Source of the DNA: Neocallimastix lanati (nom. inval.)
Lineage: Eukaryota; Neocallimastigomycota; Neocallimastigomycetes; Neocallimastigales; Neocallimastigaceae
Assembly: GCA_016946835.1 (NCBI GenBank)
Contig: JACVTC010000178.1
Coordinates: 239,501-303,500 of the forward strand
Length of the DNA: 64,000 bases
Reading direction: 5' to 3'
Below are positions 1-10,703 of this stretch, one piece after another. Position 1 is the stretch's first letter; every line of letters starts with the position of its first letter. The notes under the pieces were generated by a model, which made no database searches, was not told the origin of the DNA, and saw nothing but the letters and a program-made list of their open reading frames with translations. A program made the translations under genes and the position numbers.

Positions 1-156
1 AAATTCAGAGTGAAGAATATAATATTATAAAATAGTTTAATAAATTAGATTATTAATAAATCATTTAAAAAAAAAAATTTTTTTTGTTTATTAATTAAAA
101 AATTAATTAAATTTGTTTTGGATGTATATATTAAAATTGATTTATAAAAAAAAAAA

Positions 157-192
<36 letters not shown>

Positions 193-531
193 ACGATGTA
201 GAGGAGATTATAATTCGGAGATAACTAATATATTTCAAGAGCGGAGTTAGGATTAAAAATTATAGAGTTATAAAAGAGATAACTAATAATTTAATATCCT
301 ATAATATTGAAATATAGAATTTTAGAATTATAATAAATAAAATATTTTATTGTATTTATATATATAAAAAAAAAAAAAAAAAAAAAAATTTAAAAAAATT
401 ATAAATAAAATATCTTAATAATAAGAATAAATAAAAGTTATAAAATTTAAGTGTTTATTCAATCTAGAATAATTTATTTTAACAAGTGAAGTGTCAATAA
501 GCCCAAGGTACAAGCACGTACCAAATTGACG
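1..531. other. AT-rich non-coding stretch with an AAT microsatellite
   Basis: No coding frame or RNA gene is visible. An (AAT)n microsatellite runs from about 157 to 189 and A-rich runs occur near 366-388. A slightly GC-richer stretch at about 484-531 (with caagcacgtacc) directly precedes the start of an LTR of family G and may be the internal or flanking end of that retroelement, but this cannot be decided from the window. Confidence 0.6.
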
Positions 532-580
532 TGTAAAGAATTATAATTATTTTTCAAAATAATTATTATTCTTTATTAAA

Positions 581-1806
581 TGTCACGAATACTAGTGGAT
601 TTGAGATTAAAATTCACTATTAGATCAATTGAAATTTAATTTAGTTATTGACAAAAATTATTTTAATTCGATTTTAATTATAAAAATAAATATTAGAAAC
701 ATTAAAGAATTAGAAACCAAAGGGTTTGGACTTATTTATTAAAGATAATTTAATTTAATTTAACCCTTTAGAAATTGATAAAAATAACATGAAGAAAAAC
801 AACGATAACTCAACAAATAATGGAAATATTATATTGACATTCCCGCTAAAATTATATTCATTAGAAAGCTACGGACGAGAACTACAACATATATTAAAAT
901 CAACCTTATTGGACAACTAGATAACGAGATATTGGACTTTAAAGATATTTAAATATAAAAAATATAATTTAATTATTTAATTAAGACCCTAAATTATTAA
1001 TTAAGAAATCTTTTAACTTGGAAATTATATTATTAATTTTTATTATTAATTAAAAATACAGAATTAGTTATTAGTAATAGTTTTATAATATTTTAAATAA
1101 GTTTATAAGTTTTATATATTTTATTATTATATATTTTATTCAATTATTTTCTAAAAGATTCTAAGGAATTCTTTATCATTCTAAAGATTTCCGAAAGAGA
1201 ATTTTTAATTAGTTTTAATATTTTATTTTATTTTATTTTATTTTATATTTGATTATTAAATTAGTTTTATTATTAAATTGTTTTATGAATAATTTATATA
1301 GTTATTTTATTAAAAGATTCTTATCAATATTATTTTATTATTATATTTTATATAGTTTATATATATGTATGAATATATTAAGATTAAAATGTATTAATTA
1401 ATTATATTGTTAATTATTATTTTAGTTTAGTATAAAAAGGATTTGAAATTCCATATTTTGAATTCTTTGTAAGATTATTAACCTTTAAATTCTAGACTAT
1501 TAACATAAAGTTAATAAATTAATTATAACAATAAATAATTTTTTATATTAATCTTAGTTAAAATTTATTATTAAAATATATATTAAATAAAATTCTAATA
1601 AAACATAAATCTTAAATATTGAAATCTTAATTATAAAAATCTGTGTGTGTTATTATTTATTTAAATTTAATTAAATTGTTATAATTAATAAGAACATCTT
1701 GACCTGACCAATTTAACCCAAATTAGGAAAGATATAGCAAGAATCTTACCTAAGCAATCAATAAGATTTAACTATAATCTAACCTACCTATAAAAAACTT
1801 TTTACA
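581..1806 (+). mobile_element. Solo LTR, family B, nested in LTR G
   Basis: The 1226-bp sequence starts TGTCACGAATACTAG and ends TTTTTACA. It is flanked by TTAAA on both sides (576-580 and 1807-1811), and removing it joins the two halves of LTR G correctly. Near 1432-1441 it has a TATAAAAAGG box followed by the usual R/U5-like stretch. A second copy, truncated at its 3' end, lies at 20096-21097. No internal coding region is present, so it is a solo LTR. Confidence 0.8.
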
Positions 1807-1991
1807 TTAAAAAATTAATATTTAAAATTTATTATTTTATAAAATTTTATGAATAATTTTATTAATTATGTCACATAGTAATTATTAATTAATATTAGTT
1901 TTAAAATTTATTTACATTAAATTAAATTATCAATAATTAATATATTAAATTATAATAATGTATTATTGTATTAAAATAATGATAATTCTAT

Positions 1992-2473
1992 TGATATGAA
2001 ATAGAAATAAAAACTCTAATTAATAATAAATTTATGTTAATTAAGAAATGTAGTAAAAGCATAAATTTATGTATTAATCTAGTTTTTATTGTATTTCTTA
2101 TTAGAAATTAATTTATATATTTTTATTATTTAATTTAAACATAAATGAAAGTAAATTAATATTTATACTTTAATATAGAAAAACTTTATTATAGTAAATA
2201 ATTATAAAAGAGAAAAATATTTAGAAATAGTTTTATTTCTTTGTCCAAGAATAAGAAATAGTAGATTATAATAATTCTTGAGATCAAAATATGAAAATAA
2301 ATATTAAATATTAAGAATAAATGTTAGTTTATATTTTTAATAATGATAAGCAAATGTAATTCTTCTAAATAAATAAAATTTAAATAAAATTATTTTTATA
2401 AAACATATAAATTTTATCCCCCAAATAAAGAATAAACCTTAAAAGAGCCGAACCTGAACTTCGTACTTTATCA
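1992..2473 (+). mobile_element. Solo LTR-like element F nested in LTR G (TSD CTAT)
   Basis: The 482-bp element starts TGATATGAAATAG and ends TACTTTATCA. It is flanked by CTAT on both sides (1988-1991 and 2474-2477) and interrupts an LTR G sequence that is continuous at 18400-18440. The TGATA/TATCA ends and 4-bp duplication resemble element E at 14650-16271. No coding capacity is visible. It could be a solo LTR or a short non-autonomous DNA element; TG...CA ends favour an LTR. Confidence 0.7.
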
Positions 2474-3113
2474 CTATTTAATTAAGGAAAATTAAATTAT
2501 AATTAAAATGATAATTTTATTTAATCAAGAAATAATTGAATTATATTATTTCTTGGACTTTTAATTAAGAAAATTAAAAGAATTGATTATTTAATTATAC
2601 TTGTGATTAAATATTAATAAAATTAATATATAATTAGTTAATAAGTTTTCTCCCTTAATAATAAAAATTAATTTCTAAATAATATTACTAATACATAATA
2701 ATACAAAAAAAAATAAAATTATATATTATTAATATATGTTTATTATAATCCATAATGTTATATTTTTAAGAATTAATTATAATAATTATATTAAATAATT
2801 TAAAATTAATATTATTTTACACATAAATGAAGGATTTAGTAAGTTATAATTACTAAACCACATTATTAAATTCTGCAAAATTGATAAAATTATGTTTTAA
2901 ATATATTAATATTACATTAATAATTAATTAGGATAAATTTTTATATATTTTAGAAATACTTAAATTAATATAAATTTATTAGAAACAATTTAAAAATTAC
3001 AATTATTATTAAAAGAAATTAAAAATAAGAAATGGCTTTCCCATTTCCAATTAATTGTAAAAGTATAAAAGGAGATAGTTTAGGATATAAAAATATATAT
3101 AGATATATATAGA

Positions 3114-5606
3114 TATATAATTATCATGTAATAAATTATAATAAATAAATTTTAATAAAGATTTTTAACAAAACAAAATTTTTCTTTTATTTTATTTTTA
3201 TTTTTTTTTTAATTTTATTTATAATTTTTGAATAATTTTTATAAAAACCCGAACAAAGCCATTGACTGATAAGTAATGAAATTTATAAATATAAATTTCA
3301 TATTAAATTAAAAAAAAAAAAATTAATATCACGGTACAAATTTTATAAAGTTTAATAATAAACAATTAATAAATTAATAAAAATAAAAATACATTAAATA
3401 ATATTTTAATAATAATAAAAGTAAAATAAAAAATAAACAGAAACAATAATTTTTAAAATATTATTAATTGTAAATATTTATAATATGTAAACAAATTTTA
3501 AAATGTATAATTTACCAATTTAATATAAATAGTTCTTAATTTTATTTATTTTAATAATCAGGTTTTTATATAGTTTTTACTTACTCTAATCAAAAACTAA
3601 ATATTAATAATATTATTAAATAATTAAAATAATAATTTAAATAATAAAATTAAAAGATGTATTTAAAATAATTTATAAAATAAATAAAATATATATTAAT
3701 AAAACATATTTTAAAATTTTAATCATAAAAACAACTTTTTCTAAACTTAATTATTGATATTGGTTGTATCACTTTCTGAGCATATTCAGAATTAAGATAT
3801 AAACCATAAAATATCAATAAATAACGAAATTAATAAATCCTGAACACTTATTATCAATAAAATCAAAACTAACCTTAGCCAAGTTTGATTATAATTTAAT
3901 AAAATAAAAATTAACTAAATAAATAAAATAAATTAAAAATCAAATTATAAAAATTAATGTTATTAAATTGCAATTTAAAAAGAGACTTTAATTAAACAAA
4001 TAAATTGCACTTAAAAATTCGTAAATACTCAGATAAGAAAGAAATAATATATATATTTATTAAAAAAAAAATATTAAAATTAAATTTAAAATAATTAATT
4101 TTTACAATTAGTTTTATAATAAATTTTATAATTAATTTTATAAATAAATAATAATTTTATAATAACAAAATTAATTAATTTAAATAACAAAATATTTTTT
4201 ATTATTTTTATAATAGACAAATCAAAATCAATTTTTAATTATTATTTGATTTATTATTTGGAATATTATTGGATTTGATCAAAAAATCATTTTAAAAAAT
4301 CATTTCAAAAAAAAATCATTTCAAATATATATTCAAATTCCAAATCAAATCATTTCAAAAAACAAATATTCAAATCAAGATCATTTCAAATATATATTCA
4401 AATCAAGATCAATTCAAAAAAATATTCAAATCATTTTCAAATCAAAAGATCATTTCCAAATCCAATCATGATCAAATTTGGATCAAAGATCGTTTTCAAA
4501 TCAAAAGATCATTTTCAAATCAAAGATCAATTTCAAATCAAAGATCAATTTCAAATCAAAGATCAATTTTGGATCAATTTCCAATCAATTGGATTATATT
4601 TTTTTTCTTTTTAATCACAAATTTATTTGTTTTATTAATAAATATTTATTTAATTATTAATTTTATTACTTTTTTTATATTTAATTATTCTTTTTATTTA
4701 TAAATCATAAATGTTTAATAAATTTTAATAAAGATTTAAAATTAATTATTAGAAAACATTTGTTCTAATAAACCAAATTTTTAGTGTTATTTTAATAAAA
4801 CATTTTTATTTCAAAAATATCTTATACAGTTATTACTAAAGTAAATTGAAATTATCACTTTTTAATTCTATATTAAAATTAAGATAATTTCTAAAATTTA
4901 TCATTGATATTTTATGTTTTATATCTTAATTCTGAATAGGTTCAAAAAGTGGTATAAACAATATCAATAATTAAGTTTAGAAAAAGTTGTTTTTATGATT
5001 AAAATTTTAAAATATGTTTTATTAATATATATTTTATTTATTTTATAAATTATTTTAAATACATCTTTTAATTTTATTATTTAAATTATTATTTTAATTA
5101 TTTAATAATATTATTAATATTTAGTTTTTGATTAGAGTAAGTAAAAACTATATAAAAACCTGATTATTAAAATAAATAAAATTAAGAACTATTTATATTA
5201 AATTGGTAAATTATACATTTTAAAATTTGTTTACATGTTATAAATATTTACAATTAATAATATTTTAAAAATTATTGTTTCTGTTTATTTTTTATTTTAC
5301 TTTTATTATTATTAAAATATTATTTAATGTATTTTTATTTTTATTAATTTATTAATTGTTTATTATTAAACTTTATAAAATTTGTACCGTGATATTATTT
5401 TTTTTTTTTTTAATTTAATATGAAATTTATATTTATAAATTTCATTACTTATCAGTCAATGGTTTTGTTCGGGTTTTTATAAAAATTATTCAAAAATTAT
5501 AAATAAAATTAAAAATAATAAAAATAAAATAAAAGAAAAATTTTGTTTTATTAAAAATCTTTATTAAAATTTATTTATTATAATTTATTACATGACAATT
5601 ATATAT
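3114..5606. repeat. Large inverted repeat (about 0.7-kb arms) with a 1.1-kb loop
   Basis: The left arm (about 3114-3822) and right arm (about 4899-5606) are near-perfect reverse complements. Landmarks are cccgaacaaagccattgac at 3247 against its complement near 5474, and the stretch around ttcagaattaagatataaa at the inner edges. The outer part of the arm resembles the 3' part of an LTR also seen at about 16.7-17.2 kb, so the structure may be a head-to-head pair of truncated retroelements rather than a foldback transposon. No transposase frame is visible in the loop. Target duplications cannot be defined in the flanking AT runs. Confidence 0.75.
4270..4590. repeat. Short tandem repeat, unit about 18 bp (caaatcaaagatcaattt)
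   Basis: Variants of the unit recur through the loop of the large inverted repeat and are most regular at about 4490-4575. The 60-codon open frame here is only a by-product of the repeat. Confidence 0.7.
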
Positions 5607-6000
5607 TTATATATATATATTAAATATATATTGATAATTATATTTTATTTAGGAAATTTATTTTAAATATTAATAGTTAAATATATTTAATAATGATATT
5701 GTAGTTTTAAATAAAATTATTAGGAAATTAATAGTTTAAGAGATATGTTTAATAAAAATATAACATTAAATAATTATTTTTAACAAATATATAAAATTAA
5801 GAGAATGTAATAATAAATATTTATATATGTAAAGATAAGATAATAAAAATCAATAAAGAATAAAATATTATTATAAAATATTATTATTATGAATTATTTT
5901 CTTATAATTTAATAGAATATATTATTGTGTCATAATTCCTTTGAGAAACGACCAACTAAATTAATAATTCGATATGGAATATTTTAAATGTTCTGTATCA
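5607..6000 (+). mobile_element. D-type LTR-like repeat next to the large inverted repeat
   Basis: The right part (about 5820-6000) matches 30850-31014, ending ATGTTCTGTATCA. The left part is unclear and abuts the right arm of the large inverted repeat. It is followed by TTTT and then TGATACGGGG. Confidence 0.45.
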
Positions 6001-6230
6001 TTTTTGATACGGGGTGTACCGCTCTTGATTTCAGCCCCCACCTCAGGAGCAGTGGGAATATTGTGGTAGTCACAAACTTTCTTTTTATAAAGGTAGAATT
6101 GTCCCTATTGGACAACCAGACTGAGAGTTTCAACTTTGGCGCTCTGACATACATATTATTGTTGAGAATTTTACTAGTGCTTATTAGAAGTAAGAACATT
6201 AAATCCTAACCCTTGCAATTGCATTATTTT
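6001..6230. other. GC-richer island of unknown nature, with retroelement junction motifs
   Basis: This stretch is clearly richer in G+C than its surroundings and has open frames of about 71-73 codons on both strands that cannot both be real. Its left end (TGATACGGGGTGT at 6005) shares 13 bases with the left end of element E at 14650. It directly follows the end (CTGTATCA, ending at 6000) of a D-type LTR-like repeat also present at 30601-31014. It is most likely a fragment of a retroelement, either the end of a polyprotein or an LTR. I recognise no protein family. Confidence 0.4.
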
Positions 6231-6477
6231 AAAAAAGATAATAATTTAAAGGAATATATAAACATGGACACCTGAAATCATGTATCTTACCTTTTCAATT
6301 AATTTAGTACCAAGTTAAAAATATAATTTGAATTACTTAATTATAATCCTAACCACCATATTTCGTAAAAACTCCTTGATAATAACCTGGTAATGGTCAT
6401 AAAGGCGGGGTGAACAATTAGCATTATGCATTACGCTGACTAACCAATTTAACAATCATTTTTAAAAAAAAACATTT

Positions 6478-6549
6478 ACCCGATTCCGGATTCGAACCGG
6501 AGACCTTTTGCGTGTAAAGCAAACGTGATAACCACTACACTATTCAGAT
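6478..6549 (-). tRNA. tRNA-Val (anticodon UAC)
   Basis: Read on the minus strand, the sequence forms a cloverleaf. It has the D-arm core GTGTAGTGGTTATCAC, an anticodon stem TTTGC/GCAAA around loop TTTACAC (anticodon TAC), and a T-arm TCCGG-TTCGAAT-CCGGA. The acceptor stem pairs with two G-U pairs and one mismatch at the seventh position. There is no intron and CCA is not encoded, as usual in eukaryotes. A family G LTR begins 14 bp upstream of its 5' end. Confidence 0.93.
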
Positions 6550-6563
6550 AACTATTCATTATG

Positions 6564-7045
6564 TGTAAGAAACTTAGATAAATTTATTATTTTATTATAA
6601 AATTTATCTATCTTTCTTATTTAATACATTAATTTAATACATTAAATTATTGTATTTAGTTTAACCAATAATATTTAATTATTAATTTATATATATTTGA
6701 TTCTCTTGAGTTCTTTTCGAGAAATCAAGAGTTATTATTTTAGAATTTTTATAATAAATAATAATTCAAATAAAATAATTAATTAATAAACAAAATCCTT
6801 TTTAAATAAAACATATTTTATAAATATTTGTGTCTTTTATTCCTTTTGTGTTATTGTTTATTATAAACTTTCTATAATAAACTCTCTTTTATATTAAGTT
6901 AAGTATAATTATTTATTTATATTATTTTATATTTATTTAATTATATTTAATTTTATTTTCTCAAATTAATGTTAATTAGCAATAATTAATGTTAATTTGT
7001 AGTTAAGAAATTATTTATAATTAATTTTATAAGTAATTTCTTACA
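6564..7045 (+). mobile_element. LTR family G copy (internally shortened) beside tRNA-Val
   Basis: It starts TGTAAGAAACTTAG, ends AATTTCTTACA, and carries the family signature of an inverted CTTGAGT...ATCAAGAGTTATTATT motif near 6707-6740. At 482 bp it is shorter than the roughly 820-940 bp full copies. No target duplication is visible. It begins 14 bp upstream of the tRNA-Val 5' end, the kind of position used by Ty3-type elements. Confidence 0.65.
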
Positions 7046-7287
7046 ATAATAACTCTTCTTTTTTAGGAAGAAAATATTTTATAAATAATTTAATATGAAT
7101 ATAACAAAAAATAATAATTATAATTATAATGGAATAATTAAATTAAATAAATTCATTTTATATTATTTACGAAATTTTTTCTTTCTCTCAATTTAAATTT
7201 ATAAATTTTTTTTTGTTTGTTTATTTTTTATTTTTCTTTTCATTGTTTATGTTTGTTTATGTCATATATATATTATTTATTTTGTTT

Positions 7288-7692
7288 AAATGTATATTAT
7301 ATTTACTATAAAATTTAATATTTTATATTTTTTTTATATATATATTTATTGTATTTGTTTATGTTAAATTAATTAAAATGTAAAAATTTTTTTATTATTA
7401 TATTTTTTTTTTTTATATTTCAGTTAATCATTTTGTTAACTGACTATATATTTTATTTTCAGTTTAACATTTTGTTAACTGACTATATATTTTATTTTCA
7501 GTTTAACATTTTGTTAACTGACTATACATTTTATTTTCAGTTTAACGTTTTGTTAACTGAAATATAAAAAAAAAAAATATAATAATAAAAAAATTTTTAC
7601 ATTTTAATTAATTTAACATAAACAAATACAATAAATATATATATAAAAAAAATATAAAATATTAAATTTTATAGTAAATATAATATACATTT
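7288..7692. repeat. Inverted repeat (about 140-bp arms) around a 39-bp minisatellite
   Basis: Arms at about 7288-7426 and 7553-7692 are reverse complements, with aaatgtatattatatttac on the left and its complement on the right. The loop at about 7421-7560 holds about 3.5 copies of a 39-bp unit starting CAGTTTAACATTTTGTTAAC. Each unit contains its own imperfect palindrome, CAGTTTAAC/GTTAACTG. No coding frame is present. Confidence 0.75.
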
Positions 7693-7699
7693 AAAAATA

Positions 7700-8190
7700 T
7701 ATATATATATTATATATATATTATTAACATAATAAAAAGATGGTGCAATAAAAAATTTTGTTTCCCAATATTTTACCACATTCTCAAACTTTAATTTATA
7801 ATAATAATAATTTCATTATATTATTATCAATTAAAATCAAGAATATATATTATTTTTATCCCAATTAATTTATTAGTAAGAATAATATTAATTAAAGCTT
7901 TATAGATAAAATAATCAATAAAATTTGATCTATAAATTATATAATTATATTATACTACCAAACTTTATTTAATAACATCTTTCTAAATTCATTAATGAAA
8001 CAAATCACATTAATAAAAAAATTCATAATAATAAAAAAAAATTTAAAATTAATAAAAAAATTTAAAATTAATAAAAAAAAATTCAAAAATTCAAATTAAT
8101 AAAAAATTCAAATTAATAACAAATTCAAATTAATAAAAATATTCAAATTAATAAAAATGTCTGTAATACCAAGGAATGTATCGAAGTTGA
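7700..8190. other. AT-rich intergenic stretch
   Basis: It contains short tandem runs of aattcaaattaataaaaa at about 8010-8150 and no gene. It lies directly upstream of the M13 peptidase pseudogene. Confidence 0.6.
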
Positions 8191-8195
8191 CTAGA

Positions 8196-9600
8196 TAGTA
8201 TAGATACCTCTATTGATCCTTGTAATATTTTTTATTAATTTACCTATAGTAACTAAATCAAAAATCATCCTATTAGTGAAAAGGAACTTGACATTATTAA
8301 TCCCAATAGTGCAGTACCAAATAATAAAAGATAAATTATTAATTTACTTCAAAGTGATTATAAACCAAACAATAATTTATGTAAACAAGATAAAAAAAAA
8401 AAATGATAAATTTTCTTTTAATCAATTAAAAATTTATGTCAAAGTTGCACTGATGACGATACAACCAATAAAATGGAGTAAAACAAATGGTTGATTTATT
8501 AAAAAAAAAAAAAAAAAAAAAAAAAGATGCAAATTGAAGAAAGAGAAGATAATACGATGATCCTTATAAATTAGGTATATTACTTTTTAAATTTCACAGT
8601 GTTGGAAAACAAGGATTTAATATAAATAATTTTCAATTTAATACTAAAATACAAATGAATGATGATGAAATGATCATTTTATCATTTAGAATAATCAATA
8701 ATAAAAATGATCTAATCAATTATTTTCAAAGATTCAGAAGAAAGAAATATTAATAAAATGATTGACTCAGTTTACTAAATTTGAATAGAAATCAAAAAAA
8801 AAAATAATAATATTAAAGAAGCTGATCTATATGAAATTGTTAATGCTAAAACATTAATTAAAATATCCAAATATTAATTGGAAATCCTCTTTAGAAATTT
8901 GATTCAGCCAGTATAAAATAAAATAATAAAAAAAAACAATATGAGGAGAAAGTTATAGTATATATTATACAACCTTGGATTAATAAAATTTTAAACGTGG
9001 AATAGTTGGATGATGAAAACAGTGAATATGCCTCCAAAAAGGTTACAATAATTTATTTACTTGTGGTATAAATGATTATAAAAATTTTGAAATTCTTTTT
9101 AATATTTTTTTTTAAGACTTTGCCATTACTGAAGATAATTATTCAAATAATGTAGCTAATGTTAATGGAATTTTATATAATTATTCATTGAAAATAAAGC
9201 AAACTTCTTAAGAAAATATGACTCAAGAAATGTTAGACATTATAACAACAAACAATAAATGTAATGTACTATATGTAATTTTATACATTTAATATTCCTA
9301 CAGGTATTTACAACGATCTTCCTTTAGTTCAGGAAATATGATATGAAAAGACATAATAAATTGGTGTACTCATAATGATACTGAAGAATATAATGAAAAA
9401 GCATCATGTTTTGTTAATCAATATAACAAATTTTACTTGGAAGACAAAGGTAGACATTGTATTAATGGAATTAATACTTTTGGTTAAAATTTCAATTTCA
9501 TTTTAAATGATAATCTTCATTATACTATTAATCTCTTAAAATTTGACAAACATTTAGAAACTCTTCGTTATAATATTATTCCAAAACAAATAAAATAAAT
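8196..9600 (+). pseudogene. Decayed M13 (neprilysin-type) zinc metallopeptidase
   Basis: Broken frames match the M13 family in the correct order. An N-terminal TSIDPCNIFY resembles the family's DPCxDFYxY start. It is followed by ISEKELDIINPNSA and a QSCTDDDTTNK stretch like the family's YxSC region, then a HSVGK...FNINNFQF section. EADLYEIVNAKTL then INWKSSL matches the YN..T..EL..I.W segment. Near 9380-9480, NDTEEYNEKASCF and VNQYNKF then INGINTFG resemble the segment before the family's NGxxTLGENIAD block. Several in-frame TAA codons and frameshifts break it; the Glu of the ENIAD-like motif position is a stop, and I see no HExxH zinc motif. It ends about 65 bp before an LTR, so the 3' third is missing. 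M13 enzymes cleave peptides outside cells; this copy is non-functional. Confidence 0.72.
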
Positions 9601-9664
9601 ATGAAAATCTATCTTTATTTTAATATTATGAATTAAAATCAACAAAGATAGATTTTAGGAGGAA
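9601..9664 (+). other. Probable 3' internal end of a copia-like element with polypurine tract
   Basis: A purine-rich stretch TTTTAGGAGGAA stands immediately before the LTR start at 9665. The same arrangement, GAGTTGAGGAGGAA before the LTR, occurs at about 57460-57474. This fits a polypurine tract priming plus-strand synthesis in LTR retroelements. Confidence 0.5.
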
Positions 9665-9875
9665 TGTTAGAAACAAAAATATAAAGATTTATAGTTATAT
9701 TAATTAAAGGAGTAATGTTATATGAATTAATATATTAGTGTAAGATATGTGACCAATAGTAATAATAAGCCACATATTACGTTTACTATAAATACCATAA
9801 AAAAGTATAAAATTATGTATATAGACTATTCTTTATTCTAATATAATAATAAAAAAGAGTTTCCTACTTTTAACA
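9665..9875 (+). mobile_element. LTR, copia-like family (TGTTAGAAAC...TTTTAACA)
   Basis: This 211-bp repeat starts TGTTAGAAAC and ends CCTACTTTTAACA, with a polypurine tract just upstream, so it reads as a 3' LTR. Relatives occur at 54150-54231 (minus, truncated) and 57475-57685 (plus, degenerate), sharing ttatagttatattaattaaaggagtaatg. No linked intact gag-pol exists in the window. The family assignment to Ty1/copia is inferred from LTR style only. Confidence 0.65.
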
Positions 9876-10703
9876 GTTACGATACAAATAATAAATAAAA
9901 AATAAATAAAAAAATTAAATAAACTATTAAGATTAATTAATAAATAAATAAGAATAAAATATTAAAGTATTAAAATATATAATAATGAAATTAAATAATG
10001 TATAAATAACTAAATTATTTAAAATAATGTATTAATTGTATTTATTTAATATTGTAATAGTAAACAATTAGATATTTTATTATAAATAATTAAAATAATA
10101 TTTATTATTATTTTATATTTTTATTATAATATTTTTATTATACTTTATTATATTTTTATTATTATCTTATATTAAGTATTATATTAAAATTATATTTTAT
10201 TATATTTTATTATTATAAAATTATTATATTTTTGTTATTATATTTTTATTATATATTATATTTTTATTTTTACTCCAATCAAATAAATGTTTTAAAGATA
10301 TAAAAAGAACAAAGTAAAACAATACTTTAGTTCTTCCTCTTCTTTCAACTTTATTTTTATATTTTTCTTTTAATTTTTCGAGAATGAATTAGTAAATATT
10401 TAATATTAGTATAAATAAATAATTAAATAAATAAGTAAATAAAATTAAATTATTCTCTAATTAAATTTATTAGTTTTGTTTTTGTGTTTTATTATGGTTA
10501 AGGATAAAAATAATTTTGGTTAGTTTTAAATATTTAGTTTGTTAGGTAAATTAGTTATAATTAAAGATAAAATTTATTAAAATATTTAAGTTATTTATAT
10601 TAGAATAGTTAAAATAATATTTATTTTGTTAGTGAAAAATTAAATTTTTAATTATTAGAATATATTTTTTTTTTTAAAATAATCTTCAATTCTGTACAAA
10701 TGT
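9876..10703. other. AT-rich stretch without recognisable genes
   Basis: It consists of TATT/ATTT-rich tandem-like sequence at about 10080-10270 and LTR-like debris, including a tctttcaactttatt stretch. No gene is supported. Confidence 0.5.

Larger units (their letters stand above)
532..2655 (+). mobile_element. LTR family G copy, interrupted by two other LTR-like elements
   Basis: Pieces 532-580, 1807-1991 and 2474-2655 align in order with the 5' half of the uninterrupted LTR at 18193-18603, including TGTAAAGAATTATAATT at the start and aataagttttctccc at the end. The gaps are filled exactly by LTR B (581-1806) and LTR F (1992-2473). It is therefore one older Ty3/gypsy-type LTR that received two later insertions. 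Similarity stops near 2655, so the 3' half is lost or replaced. The gypsy assignment comes from a family G copy at 12747-13565, which abuts an integrase fragment. Confidence 0.7.

Noticed and set aside
4478-4660. 60-codon plus frame
   Set aside because: It arises from the 18-bp repeat in the loop of the large inverted repeat.
8213-8494. 93-codon plus frame as an independent gene
   Set aside because: The neighbouring frame gives the M13 N-terminal motifs (DPCNIFY, QSCTDDD), so this frame is incidental to the pseudogene.
8196-9600. A reassigned genetic code (TAA = Gln)
   Set aside because: The two well-supported multi-exon genes use CAA for Gln and end at TAA, and the pseudogenes also carry frameshifts.
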